Of a stretch of DNA of 57,545 nucleotides, positions 1-11,789 are shown piece by piece (within the stretch, counting starts at the first letter, position 1; every line of letters begins with the position of its first letter). The translations under genes and the position numbers were made by a program. Source of the stretch: Bacillus hominis (lineage in GTDB: Bacteria; Bacillota; Bacilli; Bacillales; Bacillaceae_G); contig NZ_BOQD01000002.1 in NCBI RefSeq assembly GCF_018332515.1, positions 1-57,545 on the forward strand, in the 5' to 3' direction. The notes under the pieces were generated by a model that was given only the letters and a program-made list of their open reading frames with translations, did not search any database and was not told where the DNA came from.

Positions 1-93
<93 letters not shown>

Positions 94-189
94 GTTAGTT
101 TGTCTAGCATCTAAAAATAAAAATTGACGTTCACGTTGTTTGTTTCGTTCAGTTTTCAAAGTTCAACATCGCGTTTCAGCGACTTTCAT

Positions 190-218
190 AATATATCATA
201 GTATATTATTTTCGTCAA
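190..218 (-). promoter_or_regulatory. rrn promoter P2
   Basis: On the minus strand TTGACG (213-218) and TATATT (190-195) are separated by 17 bp. This is a sigma-A promoter about 100 bp upstream of the 16S 5' end, the proximal one of a tandem pair. Confidence 0.8.
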
Positions 219-264
219 CAAGTTTTTTTCGATAACTTGTATCTCTCATTTGCTGACTCTGCCT

Positions 265-293
265 ATTATATACACTTTCCTATTGCTATGCAA
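265..293 (-). promoter_or_regulatory. rrn promoter P1
   Basis: On the minus strand TTGCAT (288-293) and a perfect TATAAT (265-270) are separated by 17 bp. It is the distal promoter of the rRNA operon. Two tandem strong promoters are the normal arrangement for Bacillus rrn operons. Confidence 0.78.
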
Positions 294-302
294 GTATTAT
301 TA

Positions 303-341
303 TAAAAAAATAAGAGGGGGAGAAATCCCCACTCTTATTCT
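303..341 (-). terminator. Rho-independent terminator of gyrA
   Basis: A minus-strand hairpin (AATAAGAGTGGGG / CCCCCTCTTATT) is followed by a T-run. The stem begins at the gyrA stop codon, so it separates gyrA from the rRNA operon. Confidence 0.85.
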
Positions 342-2806
342 TCAGAAGAAACCTCTTCGCTAATTTCTTCTTCTTCATCCTTTTGTGCTTTTGCTACTGT
401 CGCTACCTCTTGCTCATCCTCTAATCGAATTAGACGAACACCTTGTGTATTACGCCCCATTTGAGAGATTTGATCAACTGGCATACGAATAATAACACCC
501 GCTACTGTAATTAACATAACGTCTTCTTCACCTGTTACAGACTTAACCGCTACTAATTTACCGTTCTTATCTGTAATGTTACAAGTCTTCAGACCTTTAC
601 CACCACGACTCTGTAATCGATACTCTTCAACCGGCGTACGCTTACCATACCCGTTCTTCGTTACGATTAAGACATTCGTATCCTCTTCAACAATTTCCAT
701 ACCTACTACTTGGTCCTCTTCGCCTAGTGTAATAGCTTTTACACCAGCTGCATTACGGCCCATAGAACGTACATCCTGTTCATTGAAGCGAATTAACATA
801 CCATTGCTTGTCCCTACGATAATATCTTTATCACCAGATGTTAAACGTACAGAAATTAATTCATCTTCTTCACGAAGCGAAATTGCAATTAAGCCGTTCG
901 TACGTATATTTGCAAATGATGAGAGCGGCGTTCGCTTAGAGATACCTTGTTTCGTTGTAAAGAATAAGAACTGATCGTCACCAAATTCACGAATTGGAAT
1001 AATAGCGTTGATCCACTCGCCCTTATCTACCCCTAATAGATTAATAATTGGTATGCCTTTTGCTGTACGACTATACTCTGGAATTTCATATCCTTTTGTA
1101 CGGTATACTTTACCCTTGTTTGTGAAGAATAAAATATGATCATGAGTAGACGTTGTTAATAAATGTTCAACAAAGTCATCATCATTCGTACCCATTCCTT
1201 GTACACCACGTCCCCCACGGTTCTGTGTTTTGTACGTAGAAGCCGGTAACCTCTTAATGTAACCATTATGAGTAAGTGTAATTGCGATATTTTGTTCTGG
1301 GATTAAATCTTCATCCTCTATAGCTTCCATACCGCCAATTGTAATTTCTGTTCTTCTCTTATCATTAAAACGTTCTTTTACTTCAGCTAATTCCTCGCGA
1401 ATAATTTCAAGAACTTTTTCTTCGTCTGCTAAAATTGCTTTTAACTCTGCAATTATCTTCATTAAGTCTTGATATTCTTGTTCGATTTTTTCACGTTCTA
1501 ATCCAGTTAAACGTTGCAAACGCATATCTAAAATTGCCTGCGCTTGTTTCTCACTTAAGCCGAAACGTTCCATTAAACCTTGTTTTGCAATATCAGCTGT
1601 TTTTGAACTACGGATTAAAGTAATAACTTCATCGAGATGATCTAAAGCAATTCGTAATCCCTCTAAAATATGAGCACGCGCTTCTGCTTTCTCTAATTCA
1701 TAAGCAGTACGTCTACGAATTACTACCTTTTGATGCTCTAAGTAATAATATAGATTTTGTTTTAAATTTAGGACCTGTGGCTCTCCATTTACAAGAGACA
1801 ACATATTAATACCGAAACTAGTTTGAAGTGCTGTATGTTTATATAGATTATTTAATAGTACATTTGCATTGGCATCACGACGTACTTCCATAACAATACG
1901 CATACCATTTCGATCCGATTCATCACGTAAATCTGTAATGCCTTCAATTTTCTTATCACGAACTAATTCTGCAATCTTTTCAATTAATCGCGCCTTATTA
2001 ACTTGATAAGGTAGTTCTGTTACGATAATAGATTGTTTCCCATTTGCTCTCTCTTCAATTTCAACTTTAGCACGAAGTATAATAGAACCGCGACCTGTTT
2101 CATAAGCTCTTCGAATTCCACTTCGCCCTAAGATTAAACCTGATGTTGGGAAATCTGGACCAGGAATATATTCCATTAATTCCGCGATAGTGATATCAGG
2201 GTTATGACTTAATGCCAACACTCCGTCAATTACTTCTCCAAGTTGATGCGGTGGAATGTTTGTTGCCATACCAACCGCAATACCCGTCGTACCATTTACT
2301 AATAAGTTAGGAAAACGTGCTGGTAATACAACTGGTTCTCTTTCAGAACCATCGTAGTTATCTTGATAATCAATTGTATTCTTTGTAATATCGCGTATTA
2401 ATTCCATAGAAATCTTAGACATTCTTGCTTCTGTATAACGCATTGCTGCCGCTGAATCTCCATCAACTGAACCGAAATTACCATGTCCATCAACAAGCAT
2501 GTAACGTTGACTAAAATCTTGCGCCATACGTACCATCGTTTCATAAACAGCTGAATCACCGTGCGGGTGATACTTACCAATTACTTCGCCGACAATACGC
2601 GCCGACTTTTTATATGCTTTATCAGCTGTAATTCCTAAATCATTCATCGCATATAAAACCCTACGATGAACTGGTTTTAATCCATCACGAACATCGGGTA
2701 ATGCACGGGATACGATAACACTCATTGCGTAATCTAAAAATGATGTACGCATTTCATGACTAATATTAATTTCTCGAATTCGTGCTTGTTGTTGATTATC
2801 TGACAT
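335..2806 (-). CDS. gyrA: DNA gyrase subunit A
   Basis: GyrA is the DNA-cleaving and rejoining subunit of the A2B2 gyrase that adds negative supercoils. The 823-residue protein has the breakage-reunion domain with catalytic Tyr124 (AMRYTEA). The quinolone-resistance region ([11 protein letters not shown], Ser85 and Glu89) has the sensitive-type residues. The C-terminal beta-pinwheel contains a GyrA box (QNRGGRG) and ends in an acidic Glu-rich tail. An upstream in-frame TTG adds one Met, but ATG at 2806 is preferred because GGAGGTG lies at the right distance. gyrA follows gyrB in the same direction after about 90 bp. Confidence 0.98.
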   Translation of the reverse strand: MSDNQQQARIREINISHEMRTSFLDYAMSVIVSRALPDVRDGLKPVHRRVLYAMNDLGITADKAYKKSARIVGEVIGKYHPHGDSAVYETMVRMAQDFSQRYMLVDGHGNFGSVDGDSAAAMRYTEARMSKISMELIRDITKNTIDYQDNYDGSEREPVVLPARFPNLLVNGTTGIAVGMATNIPPHQLGEVIDGVLALSHNPDITIAELMEYIPGPDFPTSGLILGRSGIRRAYETGRGSIILRAKVEIEERANGKQSIIVTELPYQVNKARLIEKIAELVRDKKIEGITDLRDESDRNGMRIVMEVRRDANANVLLNNLYKHTALQTSFGINMLSLVNGEPQVLNLKQNLYYYLEHQKVVIRRRTAYELEKAEARAHILEGLRIALDHLDEVITLIRSSKTADIAKQGLMERFGLSEKQAQAILDMRLQRLTGLEREKIEQEYQDLMKIIAELKAILADEEKVLEIIREELAEVKERFNDKRRTEITIGGMEAIEDEDLIPEQNIAITLTHNGYIKRLPASTYKTQNRGGRGVQGMGTNDDDFVEHLLTTSTHDHILFFTNKGKVYRTKGYEIPEYSRTAKGIPIINLLGVDKGEWINAIIPIREFGDDQFLFFTTKQGISKRTPLSSFANIRTNGLIAISLREEDELISVRLTSGDKDIIVGTSNGMLIRFNEQDVRSMGRNAAGVKAITLGEEDQVVGMEIVEEDTNVLIVTKNGYGKRTPVEEYRLQSRGGKGLKTCNITDKNGKLVAVKSVTGEEDVMLITVAGVIIRMPVDQISQMGRNTQGVRLIRLEDEQEVATVAKAQKDEEEEISEEVSSEE

Positions 2807-2861
2807 CAACGAGCACCTCCTCTTACATTTCCGTTACACATACATTGATTTATATGTAGAA

Positions 2862-2886
2862 GACAGGAATACTTAGATTCCTGTCA
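2862..2886 (-). other. Hairpin between gyrB and gyrA
   Basis: Perfect 9-bp arms GACAGGAAT / ATTCCTGTC flank a 6-base loop just after the gyrB stop. No T-run follows, so it is more likely a 3'-end stabiliser or weak attenuator between gyrB and gyrA than a full terminator. Confidence 0.4.
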
Positions 2887-2894
2887 TTACTCAC

Positions 2895-4832
<1,938 letters not shown>

Positions 4833-4855
4833 CTACTTTTCCATTTAAACAGAAA

Positions 4856-5983
4856 TTATTTTCTGTCTATTTCACAATCTACCGTGCCGTTCGTTACATG
4901 AATTGTTTTCGCTTCTTTCAATGTTTCGTGTTCAATTCCGTCGACACTCGTCGTTGTCACAAAGGTTTGTACTTTTCCTTGAATTGTATTTAGCAGATGC
5001 GATTGACGATAATCATCTAATTCTGATAACACATCATCTAGTAAAAGGATTGGATATTCCTTAACCTCTGAGTATATCAATTCAATTTCAGCCAATTTTA
5101 GGGATAGTGCGGTTGTTCGTTGTTGTCCTTGTGAACCAAAGACTTGAACATTTTTACTATTAACGAAGAATTGTAAATCATCACGATGAGGACCGAGTAA
5201 AGTTGTACCACGAAAAATTTCACGTTGTTTCACAGATTGAAAACTTTCATAGTATACTTCTTTTATTTTCGACAAATCCATTGATTCTGATACATCTACA
5301 CTTGGTTTATAAACGATTTCTAACTCCTCTAATCCCCTGCTAATTCCGCGATGAATTGGAGCAGCCCATTCTTGTAGTAAATGCAAAAACTCAAAACGTT
5401 TTCGCAAAATTTTCGCACCATGCTCAATAAGTTGAAGTGTAAATACATCCAACATCGTTTCCTCATTTTTACTATTCCCTTGCATCTTCTTAAGTAAATG
5501 ATTTCGTTGCGTGAGTACCTTTTGATATTGGCTTAATTCATACAAATAGACCGGAGCTATTTGTCCAAGTTCCATATCCAAAAAGCGTCTTCGTACTTGA
5601 GGGCTTCCTTTTACAAGGTTTAAATCTTCTGGGGCAAACATAACAACATTCATTTCACCAATATACTGACTCAATTTTTGTTGTTCTAATTGATTTAACT
5701 TTGCCTTTTTACCTTTTTTTGAAATATTTAATTCTAAGGACAATGAACTATTTCGCCTTTGTAATCTACCTTTTATATTACCATAATCCTCATCCCAACG
5801 AATGAGTTCACGATCGTTCGAAGTTCTATGTGATTTCGCCATCGCCAATACATAAATAGCTTCCATCAGATTCGTTTTCCCTTGTGCATTTTCACCAATA
5901 ATTACATTGACTTTGTCTTCAAAGGAAAGCTCTAAATGCTCATAATTGCGATAGTTTTTTAATTTTATTTCTGTAATAAACAA
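4856..5983 (-). CDS. recF: DNA replication and repair protein RecF
   Basis: RecF is an SMC-like ATPase that acts with RecO and RecR to load RecA at gapped DNA and stalled forks. The 375-residue protein shows Walker A (GENAQGKT, 30-37), the ABC signature region ([18 protein letters not shown]) and Walker B ([13 protein letters not shown]). The start is TTG at 5983, chosen because AGGGGGAT stands 6 bases upstream and the protein then begins with the family's usual [14 protein letters not shown]. The ribosome site overlaps the end of yaaA, so the two genes are translationally close. Confidence 0.97.
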   Translation of the reverse strand: MFITEIKLKNYRNYEHLELSFEDKVNVIIGENAQGKTNLMEAIYVLAMAKSHRTSNDRELIRWDEDYGNIKGRLQRRNSSLSLELNISKKGKKAKLNQLEQQKLSQYIGEMNVVMFAPEDLNLVKGSPQVRRRFLDMELGQIAPVYLYELSQYQKVLTQRNHLLKKMQGNSKNEETMLDVFTLQLIEHGAKILRKRFEFLHLLQEWAAPIHRGISRGLEELEIVYKPSVDVSESMDLSKIKEVYYESFQSVKQREIFRGTTLLGPHRDDLQFFVNSKNVQVFGSQGQQRTTALSLKLAEIELIYSEVKEYPILLLDDVLSELDDYRQSHLLNTIQGKVQTFVTTTSVDGIEHETLKEAKTIHVTNGTVDCEIDRK

Positions 5984-5995
5984 AGGGATCCCCCT

Positions 5996-6208
5996 TTATG
6001 CCTGAACTTGGAAAGTTCCGCTTCCCGGAATTTCAACAATATCATTTGCATATAACTTTCGGCCTCTTCTATTTTCAAGTTCTTGATTCACGTATACTTC
6101 ATATTCTTGTAAGAACCATTTTACTGCGCCACCTGTATCAATTACATCAGCTAACTTTAAAAATTGTCCTAGTGTAATGTATTCTGTTGAAATCTTAATA
6201 AGTTTCAT
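5996..6208 (-). CDS. yaaA: S4-domain RNA-binding protein YaaA
   Basis: A small 70-residue protein with an S4-type RNA-binding fold (TLGQFLKLADVIDTGGAVKWF...GRKLYANDIVEIPG). The family (RlbA/YaaA) sits between dnaN and recF in many Firmicutes and is implicated in ribosome assembly. ATG at 6208 is taken over the GTG four codons upstream because a GAAAGTGAG ribosome site precedes it and the product matches the usual MKLIKIS start. Confidence 0.93.
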   Translation of the reverse strand: MKLIKISTEYITLGQFLKLADVIDTGGAVKWFLQEYEVYVNQELENRRGRKLYANDIVEIPGSGTFQVQA

Positions 6209-6292
6209 AAAATCGCTCACTTTCTGAAAGTGTTCATTCTTTCATTGTACTAAATAAACTAGCATTAGGAAAGTAATACCCTACAAATCAAA

Positions 6293-6326
6293 TAAGGGTC
6301 ACTAGTACCTTTAACTAGCAACCCTT
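6293..6326 (-). terminator. Hairpin between dnaN and yaaA
   Basis: Inverted repeat AAGGGT-GCTAGT / ACTAGT-ACCCTT, about 12 bp per arm with one mismatched position, followed by ATTTGATTT on the minus strand. Probably a partial terminator that attenuates transcription from dnaN into yaaA-recF-gyrB. Confidence 0.55.
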
Positions 6327-6335
6327 AATCCGTAC

Positions 6336-7481
6336 TTAGTAAGTACGAACCGGTAAAATTAATTGGATAATGGAATTATCATTTACTGTACGAATTAAGA
6401 ACGGTCTCATCGCCCCAGTAAAACTAACTTTAATTTCTGTACTATCTAAAGCTTTTAATGCATCCATCATATATTTTGCACTAAAAGATATTTTTAATTC
6501 TTCTCCATCTACATTTTCACATTGAACCTCTTCCACTACTTTTCCGATTTCTGGCGAATTTGAAGAAATCTCTAGCATCTGTTGTTCTAATGTCGATAAT
6601 TTTACAACATTGTTACGACCATCTCTTGCTAATAGTGAAGCACGATCAATCGCTTGTAAAAATTCTTTTGTATTTACAAAAATATCAGTTTTACTTTCAG
6701 CTGGAATTAAACGTGTTGTATCTGGATAATTTCCTTCTAATAATCTTGAGAAGAATAATAAATGTTTTGTACGGAATAATACTTGATACTCCGTAATAAC
6801 GATATCTACCATTTCTTCAGACTCATCTAGAATTTTACTTAATTCATTTAAGCTTTTACCAGGAATAACAACATTTGATTGAAACTCCTCAGCAATATTA
6901 TATCCTTCGATTTTCGCCTTACGAAGTGCTAGCCTGTGACTATCTGTTGCAATACATGTTAGCTCACTGTTATATACTTTCCAGTTTACACCTGTCAAGA
7001 TCGGTCTTGTTTCAGAACTTGAAACTGCAAATACAGTTTGACGAATCATGTGCTTTAGTAAATCTGTTGGAATCTTAAATACATGATGTTCTTCGATTTG
7101 TGGTAATAACGGATATTCAGCAGCATCTAAACCATTTAAGTTGAACTCTGATTTTCCAGATTTTATTTTTGTCATAAAATGATTTTCTACAGAAATTTCG
7201 ACAGTGTCTTTCGGTAATTTTTTTACGATTTCACTAAAATACTTTGCTTGTAAAATAATACTTCCTGATTGCTCAATTTCCACAATTTCTTTTCCAGCAT
7301 CTTCAACTGGGATAAATGATTCGATAGAGATGTCTGCATCACTACCTGTTAAAGTAACTCCTTCTTCAGTTGCTACAACTTTAATCCCTGTAAGAATTGG
7401 GATTGTTGTACGAGAAGAAACTGCCTTCATTACATCTTGTACACTTCTTACAAGATAGTCTTTTTGTATTGTAAAACGCAT
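6336..7481 (-). CDS. dnaN: DNA polymerase III beta subunit (sliding clamp)
   Basis: The beta clamp encircles DNA and tethers polymerase, YabA and other partners. The 381-residue protein has the three-fold clamp architecture. Motifs include SSRTTIPILTGIKV near the N-terminus, ATDSHRLALRKA in the middle, and the C-terminal FLIRTVNDNSIIQLILPVRTY that forms the partner-binding pocket. ATG at 7481 is preceded by GGAGG. The intergenic segment between dnaA and dnaN holds the unwinding half of oriC, so dnaN transcription crosses the origin. Confidence 0.98.
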   Translation of the reverse strand: MRFTIQKDYLVRSVQDVMKAVSSRTTIPILTGIKVVATEEGVTLTGSDADISIESFIPVEDAGKEIVEIEQSGSIILQAKYFSEIVKKLPKDTVEISVENHFMTKIKSGKSEFNLNGLDAAEYPLLPQIEEHHVFKIPTDLLKHMIRQTVFAVSSSETRPILTGVNWKVYNSELTCIATDSHRLALRKAKIEGYNIAEEFQSNVVIPGKSLNELSKILDESEEMVDIVITEYQVLFRTKHLLFFSRLLEGNYPDTTRLIPAESKTDIFVNTKEFLQAIDRASLLARDGRNNVVKLSTLEQQMLEISSNSPEIGKVVEEVQCENVDGEELKISFSAKYMMDALKALDSTEIKVSFTGAMRPFLIRTVNDNSIIQLILPVRTY

Positions 7482-7519
7482 AACGAAAAACCTCCGGTAA
7501 GTATAAGATTTTATTTATT

Positions 7520-7576
7520 TAATAAAGATATAAAAGTAGTAGTAATAGTAATAGGGCTTGTGGATATGTGGATAAC
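7520..7576 (-). promoter_or_regulatory. oriC basal unwinding system: two DnaA boxes, GC-rich spacer, DnaA-trios, AT-rich DUE
   Basis: Reading the minus strand there are DnaA boxes TTATCCACA (7567-7575) and ATATCCACA (7559-7567), which share one base. Then come the GC-rich AGCCC and a run of trinucleotides (plus-strand TAGTAGTAATAGTAATAG, 7537-7554), then an AT-rich tract to about 7510. This is the order described for the B. subtilis basal origin unwinding system, in which DnaA spreads from the boxes onto single-stranded trios. Box orientation and spacing are read directly; function is inferred from that homology. Confidence 0.88.
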
Positions 7577-7609
7577 CCCATTTAAAGATGTAAAAACAGT
7601 CTATCTACA

Positions 7610-7649
7610 TGTGGATAGACTGTGCGTAAAATAAGGTAAGTTATTCACA
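7610..7649. promoter_or_regulatory. Additional DnaA boxes between dnaA and dnaN
   Basis: TGTGGATAG (7610-7618, inverted) and TTATTCACA (7641-7649, consensus TTATNCACA) lie between the basal unwinding boxes and the dnaA stop codon. They extend the dnaA-dnaN half of the bipartite origin. Confidence 0.75.
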
Positions 7650-7663
7650 CTATTCAGCTACTA

Positions 7664-9004
7664 CTACTTTAAAATATCATTAATTTCTTCAACGTGTTTT
7701 TGTAACTGAGTATCCGTTTTTAATAGCTTCGAAATTTTTTCGTGAGCATGGATTACTGTTGTATGATCGCGGCCACCAAATTCTTCACCTATTTTTGGTA
7801 AAGATGAGTCCGTAAGTTCACGTGATAGATACATCGCGATTTGGCGAGGGAATGCAACGGATTTTGTCCGTTTTTTTGCTTTGAAATCTTCTAACTTTAC
7901 TTGATAGACGCCCCCAACAGCCTTTTGAATATCAGAAATAGAAATAATTCTAGGTATAGAATTTGGAATAATATTTTTAAGTGCTTCAGCTGCCAAATCA
8001 GCATTAATATCTTTATTAATTAAAGATGAATAGGCTACAACTCGAATAAGTGCACCTTCTAGTTCACGAATGTTAGAATCAATTTGATTTGCAATATAAA
8101 GCATAACCTCATTTGGTATATCAAGGCCTTCTGCTTTTGCTTTTTTACGTAAAATTGCAATTCTAGTTTCTAGATCTGGTGGCGTAATGTCCGTAATTAA
8201 CCCCCATTCAAAGCGAGAACGAAGGCGATCTTCTAAAGTTGGGATTTCTTTTGGTGGTCTATCGCTTGAAATCACAATTTGTTTACTTTCTTCATGTAAC
8301 GCATTAAATGTATGGAAAAACTCTTCCTGTGTTTGTTCTTTTCCGGCAAGAAATTGAATATCATCTATTAATAAGACATCTACATTACGATATTTATTGC
8401 GAAAATCGACAGCTTTATTATCACGAATTGAGTTAATGAATTCATTTGTGAATTTTTCAGATGATAAATATACAACTTTTGCATTCGGGTTGTGTTCAAT
8501 TACATAATGCCCAATCGCGTGCATTAAATGTGTTTTTCCAAGCCCAACGCCCCCGTAAATAAAGAGCGGATTATAAGCTTTAGCTGGTGCCTCAGCTACA
8601 GCTAAAGAGGCAGCATGTGCAAAACGATTACCAGAGCCAATAACAAATGTATCAAATGTATATTTGGGGTTTAACATGCTCTGTGGTAAGTGATTAGACT
8701 CATCATGTGCGTGTTTTTGCTTAACAGAAGGGAGATCTATATCCTCTTCTGCCTGACTTTGGGGAATAATAAAACGAATAGCCAGTTTTGCCCCTGTTAA
8801 ATCATAAAGTGTTTCGGATATTAGTTCTGAATAATGAGATTCTAGCCAGTCACGAGCAAATTCATTTGGAGCTGTAATAGTTAATACATCTTTTTTCAAG
8901 TTATGAGCAGTTGTTGATTTTAACCATGTCTCATAACTTGGCTTACTTACCTTTTTTTCTAATTCTTTTAAGGCACTATTCCATAAATCAGAGATATTTT
9001 CCAA
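7664..9004 (-). CDS. dnaA: Chromosomal replication initiator protein DnaA
   Basis: The AAA+ initiator that binds DnaA boxes, melts oriC and recruits the helicase loader. The 446-residue protein has N-terminal domain I ([18 protein letters not shown]), a variable linker, AAA+ domain III with Walker A GGVGLGKT (151-158) and Walker B LLIDDIQF, and domain IV with the DNA-binding signature [10 protein letters not shown] (411-420). The start is TTG at 9004, because GGAGGG lies 6-8 bases upstream and the longer reading would add an atypical N-terminus. The DnaA boxes upstream indicate autoregulation. Residues around 350-365 ([13 protein letters not shown]) differ slightly from the form I remember for B. 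cereus. Confidence 0.98.
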   Translation of the reverse strand: MENISDLWNSALKELEKKVSKPSYETWLKSTTAHNLKKDVLTITAPNEFARDWLESHYSELISETLYDLTGAKLAIRFIIPQSQAEEDIDLPSVKQKHAHDESNHLPQSMLNPKYTFDTFVIGSGNRFAHAASLAVAEAPAKAYNPLFIYGGVGLGKTHLMHAIGHYVIEHNPNAKVVYLSSEKFTNEFINSIRDNKAVDFRNKYRNVDVLLIDDIQFLAGKEQTQEEFFHTFNALHEESKQIVISSDRPPKEIPTLEDRLRSRFEWGLITDITPPDLETRIAILRKKAKAEGLDIPNEVMLYIANQIDSNIRELEGALIRVVAYSSLINKDINADLAAEALKNIIPNSIPRIISISDIQKAVGGVYQVKLEDFKAKKRTKSVAFPRQIAMYLSRELTDSSLPKIGEEFGGRDHTTVIHAHEKISKLLKTDTQLQKHVEEINDILK

Positions 9005-9568
9005 AGGTGTCCCTCCTTTACAAAGATGGTAAAAGAATAAGGTTGTGCAACAATTGTACAACCTGCAAATATTTTTAATGCATATTTATACGAAACGTAT
9101 TTTAAAATATAAAAACGTTGTTGGTATCCGAGATAGAGTTTTCGACAAAAAAACAAATGTGGACAACTATTTACCCACATGTGATTTAAACTGTCCACAT
9201 GTTATACACAAATTGTGGATAAAATAAAGATGTGGAAAACTTATTCAAAGTGAAAACACAACTATAATATCAAAAAAAAGTAGCTATAGCAATGAATTTA
9301 AGAAAGTTATCCACAAAATCAATACCTTGTGGAATAAACTTGTCCACAACACGATATACTGTGTAAAAGTAAAAAAAGAGTTTGTGGATATAAAAAAAGA
9401 GAAAATATATTTATCCACAAGGAAATATAGGGACTGTGAAAAAGTGTGTGAATAGGTTCAAAATGAATATTTGATGAAAATTTCGAGAACCATTGACATT
9501 TTCCTAGTTCATTTACTATAATTTATTAGACTGTCTTTAACAGATATTCCTCAGGGAGGTGTCATATA
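9005..9568. other. oriC region between dnaA and rpmH (no gene)
   Basis: A 564-bp AT-rich intergenic region with no credible ORF. It holds the upstream half of the bipartite origin: exact DnaA boxes TGTGGATAA (9214-9222), TTATCCACA (9307-9315) and TTATCCACA (9411-9419), and TTATACACA (9202-9210). One-mismatch boxes occur at 9158-9166, 9171-9179, 9340-9348 and 9383-9391, and weaker ones at 9191-9199, 9231-9239 and 9328-9336. The dnaA promoter must lie at the left end and the rpmH promoter at the right. Confidence 0.92.
9493..9522 (+). promoter_or_regulatory. Promoter of rpmH-rnpA
   Basis: TTGACA (9493-9498), an 18-bp spacer and TATAAT (9517-9522). Both hexamers are perfect and lie about 50 bp upstream of rpmH. 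Confidence 0.85.
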
Positions 9569-9703
9569 ATGAAAAGAACTTACCAACCAAATAAACGTAA
9601 GCGCAGCAAAGTACATGGTTTCCGCAGCCGTATGAGCACAGCGAACGGACGTAAAGTGCTAGCAGCTCGTCGTCGTAAAGGAAGAAAAGTATTATCTGCG
9701 TAG
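9569..9703 (+). CDS. rpmH: 50S ribosomal protein L34
   Basis: A 44-residue, very basic protein ([20 protein letters not shown]...[10 protein letters not shown]), the standard L34 length and sequence. ATG is preceded by GGGAGGTG. It is the first gene of the rightward cluster leaving oriC and has a strong promoter. A hairpin with a T-run follows directly, so L34 is made in excess over RnpA. Confidence 0.98.
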   Translation: MKRTYQPNKRKRSKVHGFRSRMSTANGRKVLAARRRKGRKVLSA

Positions 9704-9731
9704 ACCACTGATCGTTCAGTGGTCTTTTTTT
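9703..9731 (+). terminator. Terminator/attenuator between rpmH and rnpA
   Basis: Perfect 9-bp stem GACCACTGA / TCAGTGGTC with loop TCGT, followed by a T-run. It would lower rnpA expression relative to rpmH. Confidence 0.85.
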
Positions 9732-9779
9732 CTAATAATAATGAGTTTCCGCTGATGAAATACAGGAGTGTCAATTGAT

Positions 9780-10127
9780 ATGAAGAAAAAAAATCGTATA
9801 AAAAAGAATGATGAATTCCAGGCTGTTTTCCAAAAAGGACAATCGAATGCCAATCGCCAGTTTGTTGTATACAAATTAGATAAAGAAAAACAGTCGCATT
9901 TTCGTATTGGTCTTTCTGTTAGTAAGAAAATAGGAAATGCAGTGGTTCGTAATCGAATTAAGCGTATGATTCGCCAATCGATTATAGAATTAAAAGATGA
10001 GATAGATTCTGGAAAAGATTTTGTTATAATAGCAAGGAAGCCTTGTGCAGAGATGACATATGAAGAGTTAAAGAAAAGCTTAATTCATGTCTTTAAACGC
10101 TCTGGTATGAAAAGAATAAAAAAGTAG
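9780..10127 (+). CDS. rnpA: Ribonuclease P protein component
   Basis: The protein cofactor of RNase P, which binds the 5' leader of pre-tRNA. The 115-residue basic protein has the family signature [10 protein letters not shown] and an N-terminal [23 protein letters not shown] four codons upstream is in frame, but AGGAGTG overlaps it and fits ATG at 9780. It follows rpmH after an attenuator and precedes yidC, the usual oriC order. Confidence 0.97.
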   Translation: MKKKNRIKKNDEFQAVFQKGQSNANRQFVVYKLDKEKQSHFRIGLSVSKKIGNAVVRNRIKRMIRQSIIELKDEIDSGKDFVIIARKPCAEMTYEELKKSLIHVFKRSGMKRIKK

Positions 10128-10179
10128 CGTAAGGAAATGAATTACACTATATACATACCGATACAAGGAGGAGTAGGCT

Positions 10180-10947
10180 TTGAAAAAGAAACTAGGTTTA
10201 CTAGCCATGGTTGTTGCATTAATGGCAATTGCTACTGGTTGTAGTGAAACGGGTCAGCCGATTACGCCAAATAGTACTGGGATTTGGAACGAATATTTCG
10301 TATATCCACTGTCTCAGTTAATCACGTATTTTGCAGAATTATTCGGTAAGAATTATGGTTTAGCAATCGTTGTTACGACTCTTATTATTCGTTTTGCATT
10401 ATTACCATTAATGATTAAACAAACGAAAAGTACGAAGGCAATGCAAGCGTTACAACCAGAAATGGTAAGGTTAAAAGAGAAATATAGCTCTAAAGACCAA
10501 GCAACACAGCAAAAACTACAACAAGAAATGATGCAGTTATATCAAAAAAATGGTGTAAATCCATTAGCAGGATGTTTACCAATATTTGTTCAGATGCCTA
10601 TCTTATTCGCTTTTTATCATGCGATTATGAGAACATCAGAAATTAGTAAACATACATTTTTATGGTTTGATTTAGGACAGGCAGATCCTTACTATATCCT
10701 TCCAGTTGTTGCGGCTATTACGACGTTTATTCAGCAAAAGCTTGCAATGGCGGGAACGGCTGGACAAAATCCGCAAATGGCAATGATGATTTGGCTTATG
10801 CCAATTATGATTTTAGTCTTTGCAATTAACTTCCCGGCAGCACTATCATTGTACTGGGTAGTTGGTAATATCTTTGGTATCGCTCAAATGTATCTGATCA
10901 AAGGGCCTGAAATTAAGGCTAGTAAAGCAGGAGGATCAAGCAAGTGA
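10180..10947 (+). CDS. yidC: Membrane protein insertase YidC (SpoIIIJ type)
   Basis: The Oxa1/YidC insertase places proteins in the cytoplasmic membrane. The SpoIIIJ paralogue is also needed for forespore sigma-G activation in B. subtilis. The 255-residue precursor begins with a lipoprotein signal (lipobox ATGC, Cys about 21) and has five predicted membrane segments. The conserved Arg lies in the groove helix ([13 protein letters not shown]). The start is TTG at 10180 with AAGGAGGAG upstream. Its stop overlaps the jag start by 4 bp. Confidence 0.96.
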   Translation: MKKKLGLLAMVVALMAIATGCSETGQPITPNSTGIWNEYFVYPLSQLITYFAELFGKNYGLAIVVTTLIIRFALLPLMIKQTKSTKAMQALQPEMVRLKEKYSSKDQATQQKLQQEMMQLYQKNGVNPLAGCLPIFVQMPILFAFYHAIMRTSEISKHTFLWFDLGQADPYYILPVVAAITTFIQQKLAMAGTAGQNPQMAMMIWLMPIMILVFAINFPAALSLYWVVGNIFGIAQMYLIKGPEIKASKAGGSSK

Positions 10948-11561
10948 GTATAATTACTGCTAAAGGACAAACAGTCGAGCTGGCAGTACAAGATGCTTTA
11001 AGACAATTAAACGCTTCGAAAGATCGAGTAGATATAAATATTATCGATGAGGGTAAGAGGGGATTCCTAGGTTTATTTGGGAATCGCCCCGCTGTAGTAG
11101 AAGTTGTATTGAAAAAAGATCCAATCCAAGAATGTGAAGAATATTTAAAAAATGTTATTCAAAATATGGGTGTGGAAGTTGAGATTAGAAAAATTGTAAA
11201 AGGACGCGAAGTTGAATTTACAATTTCTGGTGAAAATATTGGTGTTTTAATTGGTAAGAGAGGTAATACGTTGAATTCTTTACAGTATTTAACAAAACTT
11301 GTTGCGAATCGTAATACAAAGCAATATATTGGTATTACACTGGATGCTGAAAACTATCGTAGTAAAAGAAAAAATACGTTAGAATCTCTTTCTTATCGAT
11401 TAGCAAAACAAGTAGTGAGTACGAAAAAAAGAGTTGTTCTAGAACCAATGCCTTCTTTCGAACGAAAAATTATTCACCAAGCATTATCTAATCATCAAAA
11501 TATCATTACAACGTCTGAAGGGAAAGAACCACATCGGTATGTTGTAATATCTTCCAAGTGA
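10944..11561 (+). CDS. jag: RNA-binding protein Jag (KhpB/EloR)
   Basis: 205 residues with three domains: Jag-N (1-52, ending in the KRGFLGLFG motif), a KH domain (about 75-150, [17 protein letters not shown]) and an R3H domain (about 155-205). The family binds RNA with KhpA and affects cell elongation in cocci. GTG at 10944 overlaps the yidC stop (GTGA), so the two are translationally coupled. A terminator follows immediately. Confidence 0.95.
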   Translation: MSIITAKGQTVELAVQDALRQLNASKDRVDINIIDEGKRGFLGLFGNRPAVVEVVLKKDPIQECEEYLKNVIQNMGVEVEIRKIVKGREVEFTISGENIGVLIGKRGNTLNSLQYLTKLVANRNTKQYIGITLDAENYRSKRKNTLESLSYRLAKQVVSTKKRVVLEPMPSFERKIIHQALSNHQNIITTSEGKEPHRYVVISSK

Positions 11562-11591
11562 CCGGTTACTCAATTGAGTGCCGGTTTTTTT
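11561..11591 (+). terminator. Terminator of the rpmH-jag cluster
   Basis: Stem ACCGG-TACTCAA / TTGAGT-CCGGT followed by a T-run, starting at the jag stop codon. Confidence 0.85.
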
Positions 11592-11605
11592 GAGGCAAAA
11601 ATAAA

Positions 11606-11648
11606 TGTGGATAACTAAAAAAACACTAAAGTTATCCACTGTGAATAA
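11606..11648. promoter_or_regulatory. DnaA-box cluster between jag and mnmE
   Basis: Three boxes within 43 bp: TGTGGATAA (11606-11614, exact), TTATCCACT (11632-11640, one mismatch) and TGTGAATAA (11640-11648, fits TTATNCACA in reverse). A DnaA-binding cluster is known at the equivalent thdF-jag interval of B. subtilis. Confidence 0.78.
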
Positions 11649-11789
11649 GTTTAGTGTTTTTCACATAAGGACATAATAAAATGAGTTATTATTCTTTTGT
11701 AGATAGGTTCGTTATGGTATTCTAATAATTTAGTGACGGAAAAAAATCATGTTGAAATAGAGATAAATAAGCAAGTGAGGTGAAAGGAC

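Noticed and set aside
6014-6030. Noc-like site CTTCCCGGAATTTC in yaaA
   Set aside because: It lacks the CCCGGG centre and matches the consensus poorly.
9045-9227. Small ORFs on both strands between dnaA and rpmH
   Set aside because: They read across DnaA boxes, have atypical composition and no ribosome sites; the region is origin DNA.
9447-9455. TGTGAATAG as another DnaA box
   Set aside because: It differs from the consensus at the last base and stands apart from the cluster; the evidence is too weak.
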